Positions 49,425 to 61,017 of a DNA stretch of 64,000 bases are shown piece after piece; the first letter of the stretch is position 1, and every line of letters begins with the position of its first letter. The DNA comes from Vespula vulgaris (lineage: Eukaryota; Arthropoda; Insecta; Hymenoptera; Vespidae): assembly GCF_905475345.1 (NCBI RefSeq), contig NC_066595.1, forward strand, positions 7,497,501 to 7,561,500, read 5' to 3'. A program made the position numbers and the translations under genes. The notes beneath the pieces are model-generated. The model searched no databases, was not told the origin of the DNA, and saw only the letters and a program-made list of their open reading frames with translations.

Positions 49425-50710
49425 TCAAAGTTCATCAGTAAAGCGTTCAATGTCTTGTAATTGGTCACCATAATCAGTTGCTTCACTACCTACAAACGTA
49501 TCATGATGATCCAAAATCTCTTCAAATGACAATCTGTTATCATGATCATCATCGGATGCTGCAAATAAATGATCAACTTCGTCGTTCGCTATTTCTCTGA
49601 AATATATTGATAGTTTTTAATGGATAAGTTCTTTACCACCGATATCATACTTTTTCATTATATGTTTATTGAAATATATATTTACTTACTCGTTACTTGG
49701 TACACGCCATGATAAAATCTCATCAGATTCAAGTTTACCATTTCCATTTTTGTCATATTCATGATCGAATTTGTCTTTTTTAATTAACAACCACTCTTTA
49801 TCCTGAGATTTAGCTCTTTCTCCAATATATTCTTGAAAATTGATACAACCATCTTTATCAGTATCTTTTTCATCGAGAACTTGTTTTAATAATAGTGGAA
49901 ACATTCTAGGTACTTCTTCTGGATGAGTGTATGCCTTAAATTCTTCTGAATCTAAATAACCATCTTTATTTAAATCTGCTGCATCAAATGTTTCTTTATC
50001 ATAATGTATAAGTTGATCATCAAGAGCAAGATCTTGTGGATCTGATCCATAAATATCTTGTAAGATTTCATCCCAACTGACTTTACCATCTTCATCACTA
50101 TCTGCATCTTCCAAGCGATCTTGTGATTCTTCGGTAGAGAGCATACTGCCAAGAAGATTATATGTAATTCAAAAATACATATATCAACGTTATTATATCA
50201 AGCTTATACCTGAATGAACGTAAAATCCAAGCTTTTAATTCATTTCTTTCAATGAAATTGTCATTATTTAAATCCATTTTTGTTAATAATATGCCTAATC
50301 GACGTCTTGATTCTTCTACTGGAAGTTTATCAAATTCTTCTGCATCTTTGACGCTTCCTATTAGAAAAAAAGTTATACGATAAAATTTAAATAAAAAAAA
50401 TACATATATACATATGTATATATATGAAAACATAGAAAGAAAAAAATTAATATTGAAAAAGAGAAAATAATAAATTTAAAATAATACCAAGAATTGCCTC
50501 ATGATCAAACTCCTGTTGATGTTCATCACCTACATAGTGGTCCATAACCTGTGGGCTGAATGCACCGTCTTGTGTTCTTTCATTGCCTTCACCTCTATTG
50601 TGTTGATGAGTATGGATATGTGCGGATGCAGCATCACTATTCGAGATGGATTCAGATATACTGAAGATTGCAAGAAATAGAATATATCCACGCATGTTAT
50701 GTACGTGCAT
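49425..50710 (-). CDS. scf: reticulocalbin/calumenin-type ER calcium-binding protein
   Basis: CREC-family calcium-binding protein of the secretory pathway; the fly counterpart is supercoiling factor (scf). Four exons: 50710-50488, 50357-50210, 50145-49690, 49596-49425. They join in frame to 332 residues. The N-terminus is a signal peptide (GYILFLAIFSISESISNS after a short MHVHNMR lead; the second ATG, M6, could also start). Then come a His-rich linker and six EF-hands with loops beginning DLNNDNFIERNE, DSDEDGKVSWDE, DLNKDGYLDSEE, DTDKDGCINFQE, DKNGNGKLESDE and DDDHDNRLSFEE. All six keep the acidic position-1 and position-12 residues. The protein ends TDEL, a variant of the HDEL/KDEL retrieval signal. 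CREC member identity (RCN2 against calumenin) is not settled by reading alone. Confidence 0.92.
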
Positions 50711-51514
50711 TGTCTCTTTTGTTCGATAACTGAAAAATGAGTATTTAAAGGTACAAAGAATTTATAACCTCACTTTAGTGAGTATTTGACAGTTGTAATG
50801 TTTTAAAGCTCTCTGCCATGATGCATCGTATCGATAACTACACATCGATATAAAACTTATCGAGAGCGATTGTTTGTTCAAACTCGAAATTTGACCAGTA
50901 GATATTTTTTAACTTTAGTTGCTAATTTCGTTCTATTAAACTTATGTTAACTATTCAGTTAACTTAAATATTTTGATAACGTACCTTTTTAATGTAGTAG
51001 TAATTCGTTAATTTTAACACGTATTAAAAGTTCTTATCACTTTTGTTTAAATAATTCTTTTAAAATAATATTTTTGTAAAGTTGTATTAAATCATGAAGA
51101 AAAATTAAAGATATCGTTGAAGAATCTTCATAACATCAAGGAAATCATACTACTTTGCTTCATATGCCATAATACGCAAGCTATTCAAAGGAACGCACAT
51201 AGAAAGAGAGTTTCTTAAGCCGCGTTGCGAATGAACACTCACGTTTCTACACGTTCAAGAGGCATATTCGAAAATAGGCACGTAGTATTTCACGTCGAAT
51301 CTATTTTCACCTTCGTTGCTTCTTCGTAGCTAGAATGGGGAGAAGGTAAGATCTATTTGAAACATTTCTGCTAAAAAATTCTGTCGAAAAGATTCAATGC
51401 TATTTTGTATAAACTTTTTCTATTTGTATGGTGGAGTCAAACAAAGTTTATCTATGATGCAGTTTATTATACAATTACAATATATTTTTACTAATTGATA
51501 CGTTAATAAATTAT

Positions 51515-51557
51515 CATAATAATAATTGTAATAATAATAATGATAATGATAATAATT

Positions 51558-51613
<56 letters not shown>

Positions 51614-51644
51614 TGTAATAATAATAATGATAATGATAATAATT

Positions 51645-51707
<63 letters not shown>

Positions 51708-51722
51708 GTAATAATAATAATT

Positions 51723-51809
<87 letters not shown>

Positions 51810-51905
51810 ATAATCATAATCATAATCATAATCATAGTAATAATAATAATAGTAATAGTAGTAGTAATAGCAGCAGCAGCAGCAGTAATAATAATGATAA
51901 TAATG

Positions 51906-51989
<84 letters not shown>

Positions 51990-51990
51990 T
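51515..51990. repeat. long compound (AAT)n microsatellite with 87-base duplication
   Basis: Almost 480 bases of AAT units with GAT, AGT, CAT and AGC variants. A distinctive block (ATTGTAATAATAATAATGAT, then TAATGATAATAATTTTA) occurs at 51525 and again exactly 87 bases later, showing segmental duplication within the array. A pure AGT run lies at about 51778-51808 and AGC units at about 51869-51883. Confidence 0.95.
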
Positions 51991-52593
51991 ATCTAGATAA
52001 CACGAACTATTTACGATTGATATGATTTTATTTATACACCACCGAGTCGCACACTTCGAATTGCGCTCGAAGTGTCCCTTAAATTCGCTGAGGAAAAGAT
52101 TAGAGGCGAATCTCGTTTGGGACGTGCAACGTTTCATTTATTTCTCGTTTTACATTATTCGACAATAACGCCCGTATTATTATTATTATTATTTATGTAG
52201 ATTACCGAACTTTAAAAACAAACGTTCGCGAAGTCACCATAATCCCTTAGTACAAAATAGTTAAACATACTTTTGTTTTCTCCCGAATAAGAATTCGCAT
52301 TTGTCAATGACTTTTTAAGAACTGTCATACCGTGCTTTTTAATTTTTCATTTCTCTCTTTTCCCTATCATTATAGTTATATAATACCCTAAGATCCGAAC
52401 GAGTGAATGTACGTACCATTAACCTCGATAAGATTTACGATTATTAGGTTCAAATGTACGTACCTCTCTCGTAACAGAAATTACACATAAAACGTTATTA
52501 AGTAAATTCATAATGACTCTACGATCTCCTTCCAGAAGACTTACTTATTTTTTCTTCTAATAGCTAATGCAGTTTATAGTTACACCAGCGCAT

Positions 52594-52689
52594 TATTTTT
52601 TATTTTATTTTACTTTATTTTATTTTACTTTACTTTAATTTAATTTAATTTAATTTAATTTAATTTAATTTTAATTTTATTTTATTATA
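52594..52689. repeat. (TTTTA)n/(TTTAA)n pentanucleotide repeat
   Basis: TTTTA units change to a pure TTTAA array around 52633-52670 and back. Confidence 0.95.
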
Positions 52690-52986
52690 CTGACACGAAT
52701 CGAAATTCGTATGACGCGCGACGCGAATAAATGATCGAGAGTATCCGAACAATTCTTATTTATTATTAAATTATGATATTATTTACAGAAAAACATAAAT
52801 AATGAAAAATAAAAACTCGATAGGACGGTACGAGCGAAACCTGGATCTCCAAAGATATAAAATGTTCGCATGTATAACGAGAGGATGAAGGATGTTGGTG
52901 AAACAACAAATAGAAACGGAAAAGCGAAAGTAACTGAAATTTCTCTATCTTTTTATTTTCAAATAATAAAAGTTAAAATATAATGA

Positions 52987-52987
<1 letters not shown>

Positions 52988-53023
<36 letters not shown>

Positions 53024-53062
53024 TAATAGTAATAATAATAATAATAATAATATAATAATAAT
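52988..53062. repeat. (AAT)n microsatellite
   Basis: AAT repeats with two ATATAAT breaks. Confidence 0.95.
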
Positions 53063-53923
53063 AAACTGATAGCTAATAAATCGTTTATAATAATATATCT
53101 ATCGTTCACGAAATGCGCTGCCTTTTCGAAAGAGAAATTATTCAATAATAGACGGAATATGATTTAAAGGGTCAGGAATTTTGGAGGGGTTGGCAAAGGG
53201 AAATGCTTTAAATATTTTCAAATTTTCTTATCTATAAAGTGACTTTGTTCGAACAAAATCATTGAAAATCCCTTGCCCTTTGTCTCTTCTTCTCTTTCAC
53301 ACGTGTTTTCTATCTGTCTAAAAGTTTCTCGAACCTCGCATTCTATTCCTTCGAACTATAATTATACGGCTATTTTTTTTTTCTCAATGACATTTTCCAA
53401 GTTTACAATTTCCTTCTCGATTAATTATCGCTCGCGCATTCGCGTGCACGATAATATTGAGTACGCGCGCGCGATTCTAGGAACTCTTTTACTTTATTTA
53501 TTTTGTTTTTTTTTTCCACAATCACAACGTCTTTTCCTTTTCCTTTTCTTTTCTTTTCTTTCCTTTTTGTTCGTATATTTTTACTACAACTTGGTCCACG
53601 ATTCTGGGAGATGCGAAAATTCCAAATAAAGCTCGAATATCAAGTATAATCAGCAGGGTTGAATGGCAATTGTGTCTTTATATGTAGGTACGATAAAGAC
53701 GTGCACGTGTATACCTATATTACATCCTGTTTACGAAAATCTTCTTGCATATTCGCACGCGATACCTGTTTAACTTTATATGCCTTTTTATACGAAAGAA
53801 TCTCACAATGTTTCGCACGACATAGGATACAAATAGTAGCGGCAGTGATCGTGACCACGGTGCTATTCTGATAATATTAGTTAAAATAAAAGTAATCGTA
53901 ATAGTAATCATAATAAAAATAGC

Positions 53924-53958
53924 AATAATAATAATAATCATAATAATAAAATTAAAAG

Positions 53959-53997
<39 letters not shown>
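53924..53997. repeat. (AAT)n microsatellite
   Basis: AAT repeat, the third such array within 2.5 kb. Confidence 0.9.
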
Positions 53998-55257
53998 GCT
54001 GTTACAACTAATGATTCTCCTTACTTTTCGACCGTGTCTGATCTTTATCGTATTTCTACTATATACAATATTTTTATTTATACATACATATGTCGGTATT
54101 TATATCACCGTAACGATATAGTCGTTATGTATACCTTTGCATTAATCAACACGTTTTTCTATCAATGTTCGTACACGCACATCGCTCTTAAAGTTAATAA
54201 TTACTGATACTTTTTCCATTTGTTAACGATCGTTTCACAGCAAATTCCTATAGTTCAGTATAAGCTTTTATTTTCGTCTCGTATCGACCGTCCGTTCTCA
54301 AAATTTCAATCATACGTTTATGTATATATTTTTGGTGCGTGCGTATATGTGTGGTATCTGTTTGTCTTTCTGTCTCTGTCCGTCTATATTTGTGAGCGTG
54401 TATAGTTATTTATAATTTTTACACAATATATACATTACGTATTATCTCGGGACGTATATCTACAAAATTATCGCTATACGTGTCCGTCGAAAAAGAAATT
54501 GTTGACAAGAATGCGAATGACTTATTCTGATCTCCTTCGTTTAGAATCGAGAATATTATTAAAAAAGATTTCTTTTATCGTACATATTATGCTATATTTA
54601 ATTATTTATTGTACTTCACAGTATTCCTTTGGTATGAATCATGACTTTTTCGTTATACGGAGATCGATAGTTATAGGTGATCGTTCTGTCACCAATTTAA
54701 CCTTTAAACTTTAACTTTATTGGAACGAGTCTGCTCGCATTCTTGCCAGTGTGAGCACGGGCCTTGGCTCCCATACAGTATATATGTACTAACATGGGTC
54801 ACGGATATGTACGAGCTTTCGATAGACACGTTACGCACTTTATATTTACAAACAGGTATTGTCGGACCCCGCTCGATGTTTCTATTTCTTCACGGAAGCG
54901 CGACATCCTAAAGTGAGTAAAATGAATCCTTTAAATAAATAGTTTCGAACGAATGTCGATGATCACAAGATTCTCCTTTTTCTATCTAACTTAGCCACGC
55001 GCCTAATTGTATTCGTATATAATTTATAATACCTTTTCTTTTTCATAAATTAATTACATGATTAGCCGTCGTTCAAAAGCTCGTTATTACAGTTAAGAAA
55101 AGTATTATTATTTTGCTAAATAATTATTGATTACTTATGCTTGTATTTTTCTCAAATTCGTGTACCATGATTTATACATGTTTCAAACGATATCGTGTAA
55201 AAAAAGGAAGAAAAAAAAAAGATTGTTAAAAAAATAAAAATGAAAAAGAGGAATCTG

Positions 55258-55308
55258 GAAAGGAAACAGTCGACGTTTATAAAGAGGCATCGTCGACTGT
55301 TTTCTTCC
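55258..55308. ncRNA. candidate foldback RNA (perfect 16-pair stem)
   Basis: 55260-55275 pairs without a break with 55291-55306 (one G-T), core AAACAGTCGACG/CGTCGACTGTTT, around a 15-base loop, with one further pair outside a mismatch. It lies in intergenic DNA or the nubbin 3' region. Unrecognised; transcription is not shown. Confidence 0.3.
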
Positions 55309-56523
55309 GTATCGGTAAATTCAGTGCAAATTTTAAAAAGAAAATGATATAAAAATTTGACATATTACGTACACCGACAGATTTCTCGACACTGATTAAT
55401 TTCTTTCATCGTTCCGTTAAAAGGATAAAACATTTCTTACACCCGTTAAGCAGCCGTGTAATATATTGAAATACTCGACTATACTTATCGATGTGCGTTT
55501 TAAATGGCAAGACATATCCATTTTCGAATTACGAACAATGAACGAAATTTGAAAATGAAATAAATATTTTTTTATCTCTTTTAAACGGTAACTTTAAAAA
55601 CTTCAATTTTTATCAAAAGTAAAAGGGTTTCTCGTCTTTCTATGATATTTTCCAATAATGAATTCTTGGGATTGTATTTCTTTATAACGTGTAAACGAAT
55701 ACGAAACATTGAACACAAACATTTGAACGTTGACAATACGAAAACTTACGTTCAAAGTTTCATAGAAAATCTGATATTTGCAAATTTGAATTTGAATTAA
55801 TGATATAGACAGTATTAAGCAATGATAATGTTTAAGTATCTATTTACATCGTTCCTTATCTATTTGTAAGATTTTATTTTGCATTCTCTTATCCGTAAGA
55901 GAGATATTTGTTGTAGAAATTCAATGGATATTTTTAAACAAAAATAGTGAAAATGTTTTGATCAGCTCCGATTCTTCGATAGGAAAAGTAAAAAGCTTCT
56001 TCCTATATGTTTCGCGAGTATCTTTGCTTTCCCACGATTTATTTTTTCAGCGCGGCTATTCAGACGTAACAACGTGTCTTCGTATACTTTTTGTCGGTCG
56101 TTTATGTTTATATAGATTTTCGTTGGGCTTCTCCAAAATTGACCCAAGAAATGTCTTGATTCGAATATGTTTCACTATTTTATAATCACGTTTTTAATAG
56201 ATATACATCGGACGAGGATGTTGTACCAAAAACAACTACGATACGTTGATTTTCGTCATCATGTGTCGTATATCATGTCATATGTTCCAAGATTGATTAA
56301 AAATCTTGAAGAACTTCGTTGAATTACTTGTTAATACCATCTTGATATCAAGTTCCATTTGATCAAGGCCTAAGATAGTATTGGTACTATTTCTATGATT
56401 TACAATTTAATGATAGAAATCGGATAAATTGCACAAACGTCGTTGTTGTTGTTGTTGGTGCTGTTTCTGCTGTTGATCATGATGATGGTAAAGAGTATCC
56501 CCTTGATGGGTCGTCTGTTGTTG

Positions 56524-59500
56524 TCACTCGTGAGATTTCCCACTCAATGGATGGTAATTTCCACCGGCCGATGCTACTAAGGCCAAGGGAAGGGGCGATC
56601 CCAATGACGTAGAATGTGAATGAGAATGACCCATTCCCGAGGAATGTGTTGTTAGAGCTAAGGGACTACCGGACATCGAATTCGCCAGAGAGGCAAAAAC
56701 TGATGGTGCAGGCGACGCCATTGTCGGGCTCCCCATTGCTGCCGTTGGAGGATTGATCCTTTTTTCTTTTTGTCGCCTGTATAACAAATATTCCTATGTT
56801 ATCTTTTTCCTCTATTGTACTTAAATACGAATAATCATTTTTTATATCTATACGTCGTATGTACCTGTTACAAAACCATACTCGAACAACTTCTTTTTCC
56901 ATCGCTAAACTATCCGCCAATACGGTGATTTCTTCGGAAGTAGGTTTTGGATTTTGGACGAAGGATTTCTCTAGTGCCACTCTAACGCTAGTCTCTATGG
57001 AAGTTCTCTTCTTTCGTCGCCTGCCTATTGCTTCTGGTGTCGTGAGAGGATTCGAGAGTGAATTTGGATTGTTCAAGGAATTATCGGCATCTTCTAACCA
57101 TTTTTGAAGAAGAGGCTTTAACTTGCACATGTTCTTGAAGGAAAGGTTTAATGCTTCGAACCTGAAACATAGTTATTCGCATTGTCATTATTTTTATACA
57201 TTCATTATAACAGAAAAATATTCCAATTTCATACGTTCGATTATCCAGTAATAATATACCTTGAAATAGTGGTTTGAGAGAAGTCATTGCCGTAGAGTTT
57301 TCCCATGGCAAGACCAACGTCACCTTGCGTGAAACCGAGCTTGATCCGTCGTTGTTTAAAGGTCTTTGCAAATTGTTCGAGTTCTTCAAGATCCGTCGTT
57401 TCTTCTGGAGAGGGTTCCAATCTAGCTGGTGGTGGTTTTACAGATGGAGGTGTACCAGGAGGTGGTGGCGATCTTTGTTGCGTTAAATTTCTTCCTACTA
57501 ATCCACCTCCACCTTGAAGAGCCTGTTGTTTCTGTAAGGCTTGTAACTGTTGGGCTGCTTGTGCTACAGCCTGTTGTACCTGATAATAGAATATGTATCT
57601 TGTTAATCGACGTTAATATATATTTTTCATAGATATTTAAAGGGAATTTTATTCTTCCAACTTCCATCACTATACGAGCAAATAATGGAAGATGAAAAAG
57701 GAATGTTTAGAGTACAGTTAAAGGTATAAAAGTGACACGTGTTCTTTTTGATACAGGTACGCAAAGATTTCGTAGGGTGCTAGAGTCGATCGATTATCTT
57801 CACCCTTTCTTAACCAGATGCTCGATTATGAGAATAAGAGGGCGCAGAACGTGGCAGCTATGAAGGAAAAGGGTTTGGGGTCGGTCGCGTGTCGTTTAAC
57901 CACACCGAGAGTACCTTATTTATGCTTATTGTTGGTCGTCAAGACACCCTTAAAGACTCCTTTAAATTTAGTCACGTGCAGGGATCGGCAACAGGTATTT
58001 GATAGTTGATTTTTCATGTATTTCCAACCCATTTGTATAGCTTCAATAATACGAAGTGTAAGCTCGCTTGAATTACACAATAAAACTATTTCTCTATATG
58101 ATATTTATATAAATGATATATACGTATATATATATATGTATATATATAATACAATATATATATACATATATATATAAAGAACGAACGACCGATTATCTAA
58201 ATTTTAATATACGATTCACATATCCCGACAAAGAAACTTTGTATCGGTAGCATAACCAGATGGAAGCCGTTCTGCATCGTCGCGTGTCGAACCTGAGGCA
58301 AGAGTTTAGGATAGAAAAAAGGGATGGTTTAGAACATGTTCGAGGAATGAAGAAATTAAATGTCCGTTCGACGAGCTACAGAGGTGTATTAGGGAATAAG
58401 ATATCCGCTTGAGAAGATCACGTGTCGTGCATGTATCGTAAGCGAGAGGGTTGAAGGACAGGTTACAACCCAGTCTAGGAGAGGGCGACGGCCGTAAGGG
58501 AAGCTCGTGTGTCTTTAGAAAGTTTCGAGAACAAAAAAACAGATCCTTCGAAAAGAAACGCAAAAGGAAGAAAATACAAGGCAGCCACGTGTGAGGCAAC
58601 AAAGGATCCTTCCCGTTCGGGCAAGGTGCTGAAGGGCTCGGAATCTTCCTAGAAAAGTATATAGTGTCTTTTAAAATACATACGAAGGGATCCGAAGCTT
58701 CCTACTTTGAGTGTGAGTCTTGTCAACGCATGTGTGTATTTATATATATATGTATCTATGTATGTATATATATATATATGCGTGTGGGTACATGTTGGAT
58801 CCAGACGGCCATTAAATCTGCTAAGATTCGAAGTCGTTTTGTTAGCTTTTTTATAAGGCCTGTGCATCGCGTCCTTGCACACGCTACTCGTGACGGAGCC
58901 TATAGAAATTTTTTCCTAAATGCTGAACCTGGGCCCATTCAGAGTCGTTCGAAGGAAGGGCACAAGGAAGGGAGGAGAGATACCCACCGCGGGTATCCAG
59001 GAAGGAGGGTCGTTTTTCAACGTATCTCCGGATATAATGAATCGATTTTTCTCGATTCGATGCGAAAGATCTTTTTCTTAACAAAAAGATTGCGGCGGTG
59101 GTGGTAGAAATGATCGACGAATGTTCTTAAGAAATCTTTACGATTTCGCGTGAGATATATGCGTATCTTTGTCCGTTTTATTTCTTTTTTTGAAAAAGAA
59201 TAATCTTTTACGGATCTTCTATAGATTTTTACATTATATCGAATAAGTTACTGTAGTATATACCCATATGTATGCAGATACATACGTAAGCAACGTCATA
59301 TATCATTTCATTAAAATTAATCGTAATCTCTTTATTAAACGCGCCGAAATTGTAATCGAATGAAGTTGGGACGAGAGAAAGGAAGAAATTTTGTCCCTTT
59401 GTGCCAGCAGCAGACGTTTATCTGGATGTCGAATCAAACGAACCGTCTTCGAAGAATAAGACGTTCGCTTCCCTTCAGATCAGCCCTCGATCAGATAGCA

Positions 59501-60683
59501 AGCTTGTTCTTTGAATCGTCGCGGATTTGCCTCGATTTCAGGACTCGCCGATCGAATTCGTATTGAGTAGGTAATTTTGTAATAGGCAGAAGAGGATTGA
59601 GAAGTAAGGAGAAAAGGAAGAAAGATTTACTTACTTGATTTTGCAAGAAAAATTGTGCTTGTGCCGGAAGTTGCCCAGCCGCTGCAGGATTGGCTTGCTG
59701 AAACATAGCAAATTGCTGCAGTTGTTGTTGCAGCGATTGTTGTTGTTGTTGCAGGGTCGATGCAAGGGCTTGAATCTCTTGAGGTCCGAGAGTACCGAGA
59801 GATCCATGCATTAACAATTGTTGACCGACCAATTGAGCCGCCAACGCAGCCTGTGAGCTTCCACTGTTTTGCGTGCTCGTATGTTGTTGTTGTTGTTGTT
59901 GCTGCTGCTGCTGCTGTTGTTGTTGTTGCTGCTGTTGCTGATGCGTACCAGTCAATTGACTACTCACTGCAGAACTTGGCGAAGATGAACTGCCGCTGGT
60001 GCCACTGCTACTATTACGATGTGATACATCAGTGACCTATAACACAGATTTATCGATTTTCTTGAAACCCGTTTTATCTTATTTCGTCTCGAAAGTTACT
60101 AATTAATATCAATTTCATCAAATTTTCTCATACGGTGAGATTTCACGATATAACGTGGAATCAGAAAAGGTAGGTGCCCTTGCTAATAACGCTATATAAA
60201 CAACGTCGAATAAAGCTGTGTTTACATTTGACCAGGTCAGGATATTGGTCACTAAGGTTTATCTTTCTCTTTTATGTTTTATAAAATACATCCCTCTTTT
60301 CTTCTCCGTCTTTCTACTTTGAAGTCCCTTCTCTTATTTAACTGTCAAATATTGATCACAACCATTTTTTGCGCACTCAAGAACCCGACTAAAATGTCAG
60401 ATCTTTCGTTTTCTTTTAAATATTAAACTTAAAAAAGTTCTCTATCTTTTATTGTCCCTTCGATAATTTAAGAAAGTTTTAATATTAACGCAATATTCTT
60501 GAAATGCATCGCTTGTAATATGTATAATATAAATAATTTTACGAACCAAATTAAGAGCTTCCCTATCCGAGTCCATTGAATCGTGATCGAGATTCGCGTC
60601 GGTGACATCTTGAATATCACTCGTGATACTTCGATCGTCTCCACTGAGCTCGGCTCCTTCGACCTCAGCGTGTAGATCCGCAT
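56524..60683 (-). CDS. nub: POU class 2 transcription factor, nubbin/Pdm type (5' end incomplete)
   Basis: Sequence-specific activator/repressor; the fly orthologues act in wing, neuroblast and gut immunity control. Five exons in frame: 60683-60547, 60036-59635, 57579-57260, 57161-56865, 56776-56524 (stop), about 469 residues. In order: an acidic stretch (VEGAELSGDDRSITSDIQD), an S/T linker, a run of about 19 Gln encoded by mixed CAA/CAG (about 59880-59940), further Q-rich DNA, a P-rich linker, and the POU-specific domain from TTDLEELEQFAKTFKQRRIKLG through [20 protein letters not shown] to KWLEDAD. Then come the homeodomain RRRKKRTSIETSVRVALEKS to [20 protein letters not shown], split by an intron at Asn-Arg, and an S/G/H-rich tail. 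RRRKKRTSIET and [14 protein letters not shown] place it in class 2. The first visible exon opens in mid-codon, so a further upstream exon exists. The donor at 60546 (GTTCGT) is weak but keeps the frame. Confidence 0.95.
57580..59634 (-). other. nubbin intron
   Basis: About 2 kb intron between the Q-rich exon and the POU-specific exon, with TA tracts near 58120-58177 and 58741-58782 and a CpG-richer stretch at 58.2-59.1 kb. No nested gene supported. Confidence 0.75.
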
Positions 60684-60851
60684 CTGGAATAAAAAGGAAA
60701 TAAGAAAAGATTAGATTGTAATCGCGATCGGAAATATTTCATTTAGAAATTTGTATTCTTCTACAAACTGTTGCTATAGAAGAGAGAACAATTTTCGTTA
60801 TAATCGTACAGTCATTGTTGTTCTGTGGCCTATACTTCCGATGACGATCAC

Positions 60852-61017
60852 TGTATCGCGTTGGGGTGGATGTTGGTGTGCTGGTGGCATGAAGGCGCAT
60901 GTCCGTAAAGATCATTTTCGGGTCTTCGAGGAAGACCATGTTAACCTCCTTTCTCTCAGAGGTTTTGTTCGTGATCCTCCTCGTGATCACATCGAAATGA
61001 TTCTCGAGATCCAGCAC
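60852..61017 (-). CDS. possible first coding exon of the nubbin gene
   Basis: An open frame from an ATG at 61017 (internal ATG in VNMVFLEDPKMIFTDMRLHA) runs through a non-repetitive, mixed-composition peptide with HATSTPTSTPTRY. It could splice from a GT at 60851 in the phase needed by the exon at 60683. That donor (GTGATC) is weak; another phase-compatible GT (GTACGA) lies further on. I do not recognise the peptide, so this may be a shadow frame. Confidence 0.25.

Larger units (their letters stand above)
50711..56523. other. repeat-rich intergenic region
   Basis: About 5.8 kb containing the reticulocalbin promoter side (50.7-51.3 kb), a 480-base AAT array, TTTTA/TTTAA repeats, two more AAT arrays, and probably the 3' UTR of the nubbin gene toward 56.5 kb. 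No coding exon is supported; the isoleucine-rich frames over the AAT array are artefacts. Confidence 0.65.

Noticed and set aside
51503..52025. Long poly-isoleucine/leucine frames on both strands
   Set aside because: They are translations of the AAT microsatellite and stay open only because AAT/ATT/TTA units contain no stop in those frames.
57274..57670. Several 60-80-codon frames on both strands around the POU exon
   Set aside because: They overlap the nubbin POU-specific exon in other frames; the coding frame is fixed by the domain and splice phases.
59760..60035. Plus-strand frame with V/A runs
   Set aside because: Antisense translation of the nubbin CAG/CAA (poly-Q) tract.
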